DNA from: Cyprinodon diabolis
Lineage: Eukaryota; Chordata; Actinopteri; Cyprinodontiformes; Cyprinodontidae
Assembly: GCA_030533445.1 (NCBI GenBank)
Contig: CM060065.1
Coordinates: forward strand, 3,267,841-3,331,840
DNA: 64,000 bases
Direction: 5' to 3'
The position numbers and the translations under genes are program-made. The notes beneath the pieces are model-generated. The model was not told the DNA's origin, made no database searches, and saw nothing but the letters and a program-made list of their open reading frames with translations. This document shows, one piece after another, positions 55,969 through 64,000 of this stretch; within the stretch, counting starts at the first letter, position 1; every line of letters starts with the position of its first letter.

Positions 55969-56539
55969 GAGAGGAGAGGATTATTTCAGCTGAGTGAGAC
56001 AATCTGTTCCCCCTCCATAACACGGGATTAAATTTAAGTCTTTAACTGTGTTTATTCTTCTCCTCATCAACAACAAATTCTCTGGATTTGGTGACATTTA
56101 ATCATTATTTGCCAAAGTTATGGGAGGGGAATCATATATTTTAGCCACCTGATATAATCGGTTCCCCTTTTGATGATCTTTATGAAATGTATTTTCTATT
56201 TAAATGTTTATCTAACAATTCATAAATATTTCCAAAAAAAAGTTCAAGCCAAAACCTCTGGACTTTGTTTTCCAAGTTTGAAGATGTTTCTTCCATCCAG
56301 AAAGATTTCTCAATTCCAAATGTCTGGAGCAAAGCGACTGCAGACATTTGGAATTGAAAATTAGAATACATTAAATAAAGATCATCAAACCAACAGTCAT
56401 ATTTATTTTAACCATTTTGGATTTAAAAATATAGAATAATACATTTTTCAAACATAGTATATGAAAAATAATGACAGTGTCAAAATTCACAGGATTTGTT
56501 TATTTTTCTCCCATGTTATGGCGAAACGGATCCGGTGTT

Positions 56540-57155
56540 ATAATAAAGGGATTTTCTATTCTATAAAAGGGGTAGAAATATATAAGTAAATCTAAACAAT
56601 GTATGTATAAAAATATATCTGCAAAATCTATAATATTCAACAACAAAAAAATAGTTAAGCATATTGTGCAAAACAGCAATAAAAAATTAAACTCCTATCA
56701 GATTTATAGTTCCCACCCTGCAGATATATTAGAATCTGTCCTTAAATTCCAGCCAAACCCATTTACACAGTAACAGATAAAAACCTTCAGATAAATCAAA
56801 CATTACCGCCACATATCTGACTCAATAACCATTAAAACAACTATTTTCATTAATCTCAGACGGAACTATTCACTGACTGGATTATATTAAACTGCACTTC
56901 CAATTTTCACCACTGTTCGGCGCCAAGTAGCCTTTCCTTTGACCACAGAGCAGCCGGCTTGCTTGGTCTCGCAATGAATCCCTGGTAAACCAAGGATACC
57001 GAGGATACACCAGACCCATCCTTCAAATCGGGCAAAAGAAGGACGCATTTTAAGGCCGCATAACGAGGACTCTTGGAATCCGACAAGACCGCGCCGCGCT
57101 ATGACGTAATCGTCCTTCAAATCTGGCCGCAGCCCATGAATTCGAACAGGGCCGC
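56540..57155. repeat. Dispersed repeat, inverted copy of 12534-13110
   Basis: The similarity with the 12.5-kb copy covers its whole length in the opposite orientation, including the 'attcattgcgagaccaag' and 'ggctggaatttaaggacag' strings. The copy starts at the LINE-type tail 'aataaagggattttctattc' (56545) and ends with 'catgaattcgaacaggg' at about 57150. It separates hAT-like copies A and B. The frame 56887-57120 is not a gene. Confidence 0.7.
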
Positions 57156-57159
57156 TGTC

Positions 57160-58335
57160 TAGATTGATGTCCCAGGGATGTGAAGCTCTGACTGACCGAG
57201 CAGGCGTTCTTAGTCCCGGTGTTGTATGGAATTCTGTTCCCTTGTGTCGGGAGCGCGCAGTAAAGCCAGAGAGGCGGACATGGAGGATGGGACCATTTTC
57301 ACTGCGCTGCTGATCGATTTCTGGCTAAAAACAACCCCTATCATAATGTCATGTTTTAACATCCACTTTAATCAGCAGCTGTTCTTTACAAAATTGTAAA
57401 ATAAACGAGGTCCTTTTTAAGCTGCTTTGTATTGTTATTTCAACGCCAAGAGAATCTGTCTTTTTCCAACTTTTGTCTCTTCAGCCTGACAGAAATAAAA
57501 GTCAGACACCAAACACAGTAGAGTTTTTCATTGGTGATATAAGAGGATGGAAACTATTAGAACTGTAAATTTACAGTCATATGTTTATATTACTGTTTTT
57601 ATATATATATATTTTTTTACAATTTTTTACTGTTTTTCAAGGCTGCACAAGGCTTCAAAAAATGAAATTGTCCAGAGAGCTGTTCTAAAGGAATTTTTTT
57701 GTTTTGTTTTAAACTGTAAACAAAATGACAATTAAATCTAAGTCTAAAATTACTGGATTAAGGCGTTCCTAGCATACGACATGATAATATACATAATGAT
57801 TTTTGAGAATTTGCCAACAGTTGCTCTTTATTTCCCAAAGATATGGGAGGAGGAGAGAATGAATATTTCGCCTGCCTGAAATAATCAATTCCCCTCCATA
57901 ACATGGGAAGAAATTAATTCCCCTGCAAGTCTTTAACTGTCTTTATTCCTCTGTTCATCAACAACAAACTCTGTGGATTTGGGGACGTTTAATCATTATT
58001 TGCCAGAGTTGTGAGAAGGGAATCATATATTTTATCCACCTGATATAATCTGTTCCCCTTTGATGATCTTTATGAAATGTATTTTCTATTTAAATGTTTA
58101 TCTAACAATTTACAAATATTCCAAGAAAAGTTCAAACCAAATCTCTGGTGCAAAGCTACTGCAGACATTTTGAGAATTGAAAATACATTTCATAAAGATC
58201 AACAGTCAGATTTATTTTAACTATTTTGGATTTTAAAATATAAAATAAATATTTCAAACAAAAATTGAACATTTAAAACAAAATTCACAGGATTTGTTTA
58301 TTTTTCCCATCTTGTGGGGGAATTTATTATATCAG
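57160..58335 (+). repeat. hAT-like repeat copy B
   Basis: It is a direct, diverged copy of the sequence that is interrupted in copy A, starting at 'gatgtcccagggatgtgaag'. Its left terminal part is missing, cut by the repeat at 56540-57155. The last bases meet a (ATCC)n microsatellite. Confidence 0.75.
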
Positions 58336-58340
58336 ATGGC

Positions 58341-58931
58341 TCCATCCATCCATCCATCCATCCATCCATCCATCCATCCATCCATCCATCCATCCATCCA
58401 TCCATCCATCCATCCATCCACTTGGTCCAGCCGTGAAACATAGTCCCTCCAGCGTGTCCTGGGTCTCCCCCTGGGCCTCCTCCTGGTGGGACGTGCCTGG
58501 AACACCTCACCAGGGAGACGTCCAGGAGGCATCCTAATTACCTCACCTCAACTGGCTCCTCTCGATGTGGAGGAGCAGCGGCTCTACTCTGAGTCCTCCC
58601 CAGAAGACTGAGCTCCTCACACTATCTCTAAGGGAGAGCCCAGACACACTAGGAGAAAACTCATTTCAGCAGCTTATATCCGGGATCTCGTTCTTTCGGC
58701 CATGACCCAAAGCTCATGACCATAGATGAGGGTAGGAACGTAGTTCGACCGGTAAATCCAGAGCTTTGCTTTTTGGCTCAGCTCTCTCTTTGCCACGACG
58801 GACCGGTACAGGGCCTAATTAACAGCAGACGCCGCACCAATCCGCCTGTCGATCTCCCGCTCCATCTTCCCCTCATTCGTGAACAAGACCCCAAGATACT
58901 TAAACTCCTCCACTGATTCCCCCTCATAACG
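58341..58931 (-). mobile_element. Rex3/RTE-like LINE, 3' fragment with (GGAT)n tail
   Basis: Minus-strand reading gives 'ESVEEFKYLGVLFTNEGKME', 'REIDRRIGAASAVN' and further down '[20 protein letters not shown]' with '[15 protein letters not shown]'. This is the C-terminal part of a LINE protein very common in fish, and the frame is broken between. The 3' end is a (GGAT)n tract (58341-58420), which I recall as the tail type of Rex3. It was inserted between copies B and C of the hAT-like repeat. Confidence 0.75.
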
Positions 58932-59190
58932 TTGGCAAATATTGTTTAAATGACCCCAAATCCACAGAGTTTGTTCTTGATGAAGAGAGGAATAAGCAGG
59001 AGAATTCATTTCTTCCCATGTTATGGAGGTGGAACTGTTATGTGTGATAGCATTTAGTATACTAGAAATTTCTTTAATACAGTAATCTGTCATATTTTAG
59101 ATTAGAACAGGATTTAGAATAAAGTCTACTCTCTCATCTTCACCCTCAGGACTAAGCCCCTGATCTCCTAGAATCCTAGATCCGCCCCTG
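58932..59190 (-). repeat. hAT-like repeat copy C, inverted
   Basis: On the minus strand it begins CAGGGGCGGATCTAGG (ending at plus 59190), the same terminus as copy A. After an internal deletion it continues with 'gatatcacacataaca'-like and 'aacaaactctgtggatttgg' blocks also found at 51160-51200 and 57960-57985. It may be the second end of the element whose first end is copy B. Confidence 0.75.
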
Positions 59191-60244
59191 AAACAACTGC
59201 AAGCTGTATGATTTGTAAAAAGCTGGTTAAATGCAGTTTAAAAAGCACATGAAAAATCATGAGCTAGAAAACATTGATGTTCGGAAACTGAGAAAGGATA
59301 AAAAAAACAGTCTCATTGCCCGAGAGACCGTCAGTCAGACATGATTGACAGGTGTTTCAGACCTCCAGAAAATATCCAACAGTGATCACCTTCAGCAGCA
59401 CTTCATATTAAGGGTTAGACTCACCAACGGTATTACTACCATTTATTTTGATGATCCACCTGGAAAAATAACATTATATACCTTTAACTTTTAAAGTTAT
59501 ATGTCATATGTTACCGCAGCCCACCCAGAAAGTATAATTAAGACCTTGAAAGAACCCATTACATTTATCCCATTAGAACGTGTTATTTCAGTGTGCTAAC
59601 AGTAGCTAATCCTTTATTTATCCCACATTGTGGAACTTTATAGAATTGAAGCAATAGGCAAGTGCACACAATACGAACAAAATCACATAAGGATTGAAAA
59701 AATAATAAAAGTGGTCAATTATTAACACTATTAGCATTACATTATTAATACTATTATTATTCAATTGTAATATTAAATAAAATCACTGAAAGATCAAAAG
59801 TTCCATGATACATCAAGCTTAAACGTTAAAAAGTATCGGTATGGTATCGATATCGGCGATACTGACCCTGTATTTACATGGTATCGTATTGATTGAAAAT
59901 TCCCAGTATCGCCCACCTCTAGTCATTACCGATCCGTCCCAGAAGCACGATTCGCTCTGCAGATATACTTTCGGGTCGTCCTCGATTTCATTTTGTTAAA
60001 AATACCTGAATGACGTTTTCCCTCCCCAAAAATAGTCAACGTACTAAAATATAATGTGTTAAAGGTTAACAATGTATTTCTTGAGAAAATAAATGCCTTA
60101 AAATCCTTTCTTTTATCAGTCGTCTCTGCCCGATCTGCATCGGAAATGGGATCCTACGCTACTTCCGGTGGCTAACTTTTTTTGCTTTGGAATTAAACAT
60201 AAATCTAGTGTTTTTGTGCTTGCAGGATGGATCGGATAGTGACA
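59191..60244. other. Intergenic, no gene seen
   Basis: AT-rich DNA without coding frames. A short 'agtatcggtatggtatcgat' and 'atcggcgatactg' segment at 59830-59870 belongs to a dispersed fish repeat ('gtatcgatatcgg...'). Confidence 0.5.
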
Positions 60245-60470
60245 ACCGCTGCGTCTCAATGTGCAGGCTGCGTCCTTCGAAGGATGCATTTCAAGGTTAC
60301 ATCACAACGCTGCGCGGAGGCTGTCCCATTTGGCAAAAATTCTGAGGATGCTTAAAATGCAGCCTTCGAATGCGTCCTCCTTTTCCCCGAATTCTGAGGA
60401 TGCACCGCTACCGTCCTTAGTGGCCTCGCCTGCCACTAGATTTCCCCAGGTGCTTTGCGCGCTTTTTTTG
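60245..60470. repeat. End of a non-autonomous DNA repeat (cgctgcgtctcaatgtgcag)
   Basis: The start 'cgctgcgtctcaatgtgcag' with 'gctgcgtccttcgaaggatg' and 'cagccttcgaatgcgtcctc' resembles a terminal region of a fish transposon family of the same broad type as the 12.5-kb and 57-kb repeats. It lies just upstream of the Myb/SANT-like pseudogene and may be the left end of the element that carried it. Confidence 0.4.
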
Positions 60471-60525
60471 TAGTAGAAGAAGGAGAGAGAGAGAAAAAAG
60501 TCTGATTTTCTTCAAGTTACGCACA

Positions 60526-61446
60526 ATGAAAAGCAGCAGCAGCAGCAGCGGCTGCAGTAATCCTGAGAACACCTTTAAATGTAAGTAGTTTGTTTTTGTT
60601 TTTTTTAACTGAACATCTATTAAAATACATGACGGTAACGGAGCCACCGGGTGTGGGATCAGCTAAAGCTAAAGCTCAGAGCTAACCTGTTGATACGAGA
60701 TGCTCATCAACATTAAAAGCCTTCATACAAATGTCATAAATTTTGATTTTAACATACATCTTAACTGTGCTGATATCCCTCACACATCGGATCGTTTTAT
60801 TCTCATACAATTTATTACAAAGGATTAGAGCTGTTAAAGCTTAATGCAGCTGGAGAAATAACATTAGTCCAGCTGTACTGGGCTGTTAATACTGCAAACA
60901 TTTTGCTTGAATACTCAATAACGTATAGTTGATTTACAGTACAGTATAATAAGGTTTAAAGTATAATTCACTTGAAGAACAATGCCAGCGTAATTATACA
61001 GAACAGTTATTTTGCCTGTTGACTTAACAGAAATATGATTTACATGTCATTTGGTTCCAGGAAGCAGACAGAAGAGTGGATAAAATGACCACCTTATCAT
61101 CGGGGCCAAAAATACTGCTGCAGTCGGATGGAGGGAAGAGTTGAGGCAAAATTCCATCTACATGTTGCATTTCTATGTAAAAGTCACACAAGTTAAAAGA
61201 AGTCCTGTTCAAACACCAACATACAAATATAATATTTTGATTACATGAAATGATACCTAGATGCCACTTTTTTTAAATCTTATATTTGTTATAGAAGTGA
61301 TCCTTGGTTGTTTATCTCTTCTCATTTCTCTTGTTTAGAACAATCCTGCAAAAAAAAAAAAAAAAAATGGTCTGGAGGGTAAAAAAAAAGTGGGACAACT
61401 TGAAGAAAAAATACAAAGTGCGTTCAGATTTGGATAATGTAATGAA

Positions 61447-61489
<43 letters not shown>

Positions 61490-62095
61490 CATATTTGTGT
61501 GTGTGTGTGTATGTTTAGGGAAATGACATCTTACATATTTTATATTCAGGTTAATTTACACTTTGAGTAAGCTTGAAAAAAGTCATCTCCAAGTTTCCAT
61601 TCCAAAGTCGTCTCTTTTTCTGTAGAATTACATCAATCCATCCAGTTCATGAAACACTCCTTTTTTCTAGCTTTAAAGAAACACTACAGAAAATTGCATC
61701 TGTTAACACAAATTGTTTTCCTCTACTTTAGGAATGCAAAGATCCAGGGACAGGGCAGGGGGTCAGTGGGAAGCCTACTGCTGCCACCTGGCCCTGGTTT
61801 GTCCTCATGGATGAGGTATTAGGACGGAGGCCCTCTGTTGCCTCCATCCCTGAGGACACACCAGGGCCAGGTGCTGCAGAGGATGAGCAGCATCAGGGTG
61901 AAGATGAGGAAGAGAATGAGGATGAGAGAGGGGGGAAAGGAGGAAGTAAAGAAGGAGTGACGAGTTGGTGGATTTAATCAGGGAGGATATCAGATAGCAG
62001 AGGGAGGCGGAAAGGATGGACAGATTATTTAATTTATTGGAGAGGATGGTGGACAGACGTTCATTTTACTTGGTGTTTTTTTTTCTCATAAGTTG
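60526..62095 (+). pseudogene. Myb/SANT-like DNA-binding protein gene, broken
   Basis: A possible first exon is 60526-60580 ('MKSSSSSSGCSNPENTF', donor GTAAGT). A middle piece at 61367-61440 reads 'VKKKWDNLKKKYKVRS', the last helix of a Myb/SANT-like domain. A later exon from 61732 (acceptor CTTTAG) reads 'TAATWPWFVLMDEVLGRRPS'. After a frameshift near 61950 it ends with 'DELVDLIREDI' and 'QREAERMDRLFNLLERMVD', with an in-frame TAG at 61995-61997. The order matches Harbinger-associated Myb-like proteins and related fish genes. The missing part of the domain, the frameshift and the stop argue for a pseudogene. It may come from a transposon. Confidence 0.65.
61449..61513. repeat. (CA)n(TA)n(TG)n palindromic microsatellite
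   Basis: About 15 CA units are followed by about 7 TA units, an interruption (catattt), and about 8 TG units. The CA and TG arms are complementary, so a single strand can fold into a hairpin. Confidence 0.95.
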
Positions 62096-62267
62096 AGGTT
62101 CTGTGTTGCTGTTATAGTAAAATTTAATTATTAAATTTTTTATAAAAGTTATTGTTGTTGGTGTGTTCTTGAAGCCTTTTAACCTTTTTACATTATCTGT
62201 TTCATCACTTAACTATTTACATTAGATTTAAAAATTTACAGATATAAAATAAATATTACTAGTGAAC

Positions 62268-62361
<94 letters not shown>
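62268..62361. repeat. (AT)n microsatellite
   Basis: About 45 uninterrupted AT dinucleotides directly upstream of the CpG-rich promoter of the next gene. Confidence 0.98.
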
Positions 62362-62362
<1 letters not shown>

Positions 62363-62384
62363 GCAGCTAACCACTCAATCCGCC

Positions 62385-62981
62385 GCTCCTTTTATTTTGA
62401 AAATCTAGAAACGTCATCAAAATATCTCCCCCCTTCCCTCACTCGGTGCGCCGCGCGCCTCATTGTCCCACCGGCGCCGGCAGGGTGACAGCGGACTGTC
62501 CAGGAGGAGAAGGGAAAACTTAACGGAACGGAAATCTTCCAACTTTTTTTTTTTTTTCGCGAACCGCGATAAATTAAATTGATAATTAATTTATTAAACC
62601 GAAGGAACCGATGAGCGCAGCGGTCAGTTTGAACTTTATCCAAATAACTTCAGTTCGGCTGCACTCGATGATCACGAGGATATTGGATCATATCAGCTGA
62701 TTTCTGTTTGTGGCTGGGGGAGTTTGAGGATGAAAGAGAACTAAACACGACCCAAGCGGTCACTTTGAAGTGGCTTAAATGGGACGGGCTCACGTGCTCA
62801 TGTCCTTTTACAGATAACAACAGAGAAGGTGCAGCTGTCCAGACCCACGACTGCGCTACCTCTCAGGATAGAAACAGAGGACAGGACACTAAGGACAGAG
62901 GAAAGGAAATAAAAAAAACCTCCACTCTGACACTGAGCCCAACAGATACATCACTTATCTTTCTAGAAACCCCCCCGGACT
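62385..62981 (+). promoter_or_regulatory. CpG-rich promoter and 5' UTR of the signal-peptide gene
   Basis: The region 62430-62500 ('cggtgcgccgcgcgcctcat', 'caccggcgccggcaggg') has many CpG sites, unlike the AT-rich surroundings. There is no TATA box. This fits a CpG-type promoter for the gene whose start codon is at 62982. Where transcription starts cannot be told. Confidence 0.5.
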
Positions 62982-63098
62982 ATGGCCGCCTCCTCACAGG
63001 ACAGCTGCCTCTGGTTGCTCTGGAGACGGACCCTGCTCGCGCTGTGGCTGTGCGCTGCAGCGCGTGGGGCGGAGGATGAAAGAGATTTCAACGCCGAG
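62982..63098 (+). CDS. First coding exon of an unidentified secreted or membrane protein (partial)
   Basis: The ATG at 62982 has a good context (G at +4), and the exon ends GAG|GTAAGA at 63098 after exactly 39 codons, phase 0. The protein start has a positively charged segment, then the hydrophobic core 'LLALWLCAAA', with 'ARGAED' as a likely signal-peptidase region. The mature part begins at about residue 29-31 with 'EDERDFNAE'. The product is therefore targeted to the secretory pathway. The following exons are outside the window, so I do not name the gene. Confidence 0.7.
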
Positions 63099-63494
63099 GT
63101 AAGAGCCACTGATCCTCCCTTCTGTAGCGTGAGGAGAAACAACAGTACAGGCGACCTGAAACAATGAGCTGATAAAGTTTCCTGCAGGAACATCAACGTG
63201 AGAAAAGAGGAATTCAGTCTGAGCTATGAAAAATAACTTTAAAACATGTATGGATGTCCTATAGGATGGCTCCGTTTCACAGTTTTCTGAACATGAACCC
63301 TGTCAGATGAGTTAGATCACACCTGATAACATCTGCAGGAGAACATTCTGATAACTTCATTTTCTGTGCCTGGACTTTAACTAGACCTAAAACATGAATC
63401 TGCTTTGTAGAGAATGACTGACCCAGCCAGAAAAACATGACTATTATTTAGAATGTTACTACTTTTACTACTACTAGTAGCCAAAAATAGTCCT
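63099..63494 (+). other. Start of intron 1 of the signal-peptide gene
   Basis: The sequence after the GTAAGA donor at 63099 shows no exon or known repeat before the minisatellite begins. Confidence 0.5.
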
Positions 63495-64000
63495 GAATAA
63501 TTGATATGGGTTAACTGATAACTAGTAGGGGTATACCTATAACTACTATGGGTTTAATGATAACTGATATTGGTTATTAACCATTAATAACTAATAACTA
63601 GTATGGGTTAATTGATATTTGATATGGGTTAACTGATAACTAGTATGAGTTAATGAATAACTAGTATTGAATGATAGATTACATGTATTGGTTAACTAAT
63701 AAGTCGTATGGTGAACTGGGTACCAGGATGGATTAATGGATAACTGATTAAATCAGAACTTATATGGGTTAATTGTTTACTAGTTTGGGTGAATTGATAC
63801 ATAGTTTGGGATAATGGTAACTAGTATTGCTTGACTGATTACTAGTATGGGTTCACTGATAACTAGTATGGGCTAATTGATGACTGGTATGGGTTTATTG
63901 ATAACTATTATGGGTTAGTGCATTACTGATATTGGTTAAGCACTAGTAATAGCTAATAACTAGTATGAGTGAATGGATAACTGATATGGGTTTATTGATA
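63495..64000. repeat. AT-rich intronic minisatellite, ~20-bp unit (ataactagtatgggttaatg)
   Basis: Diverged tandem units of about 19-22 bases built from 'gggttaattgataactagta' with variants ('gataactgatat', 'gtgaattgat'). At least 20 units are seen, and the array continues past the window edge. It lies in the first intron of the signal-peptide gene. Confidence 0.9.

Larger units (their letters stand above)
47504..56535 (+). mobile_element. hAT-like repeat copy A, interrupted by an L1 and a Gypsy element
   Basis: The left end CAGTGGCGGATCTAGG at 47504 is a hAT-type terminus. Own segments are 47504-47733, 50772-51256 and 55969-about 56535. They align in order with the neighbouring copy B (57160-58335), for example 'cgttcttagtcccggtg' against 'cgttctttgttccggtg', and 'tctggatttggtgacattta' against 'tgtggatttggggacgttta'. 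No transposase is seen. Its right terminus is not resolved, and its TSD was not found. Confidence 0.65.

Noticed and set aside
62708..63079. 123-residue frame overlapping the signal-peptide exon
   Set aside because: It is in another frame, includes the 5' UTR and lacks a signal peptide or domain. The 62982 frame fits a splice donor and a signal peptide.

Overview
The window looks like nuclear DNA of a teleost fish, probably a percomorph. The reasons are spliced genes with GT-AG introns, a C2H2 zinc-finger gene with the N-terminal exon common in fish zinc-finger genes, and fish-type repeats: L2, Rex3-like and Tx1/L1-like LINEs, hAT, pogo, Harbinger, piggyBac and ISL2EU-like DNA transposons, Gypsy LTR elements, and many micro- and minisatellites. 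No rRNA, CRISPR or bacterial features were seen.

Only two host genes are supported. (1) A two-exon C2H2 zinc-finger gene on the plus strand joins exon 1 (15449-15632) to exon 2 (22964-23775). It gives 331 residues with five fingers. Its 7.3-kb intron holds a 51-bp GC-rich minisatellite and several transposon fragments. (2) A first coding exon with a signal peptide (62982-63098) starts a gene that runs off the right edge; its intron begins with a ~20-bp AT-rich minisatellite.

Layout. 1-5.2 kb: intergenic, with a 1.9-kb array of a 26-bp GC-rich repeat. 5.2-11.1 kb: minus-strand L1-like LINE relic split by a Harbinger element. 11.2-15.3 kb: repeats and AT-rich DNA. 15.4-24.7 kb: zinc-finger gene. 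24.9-28.1 kb: pogo element, piggyBac fragment, SINE-like head. 28.6-31.3 kb: L1 relic. 31.3-46.7 kb: a deeply nested block. There a degenerate Gypsy element (31332-46739) carries a hAT element (31891-39625) in one LTR, that hAT carries an ISL2EU-like transposon (32256-37711), and the ISL2EU-like element carries a MITE in a transposase intron. The other LTR holds an L2 LINE, a solo LTR and one more insert, and the Gypsy interior holds a hAT MITE. Nearly all junctions can be placed to the base by target-site duplications. 46.8-59.2 kb: a 33-bp minisatellite, then a hAT-like repeat interrupted by an L1 copy (14-bp TSD) and by a young, almost complete Gypsy element (51257-55968). 59.2-62.4 kb: low-complexity DNA and a broken Myb/SANT-like gene.

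The most interesting system is the ISL2EU-like transposon. It has two convergent spliced genes. One is an uninterrupted four-exon, 487-residue THAP-DDE transposase. The other is a SWIM-YqaJ nuclease-PHD protein broken by one stop codon and one frameshift. The younger Gypsy element differs by one base between its LTRs and has one in-frame stop inside pol.
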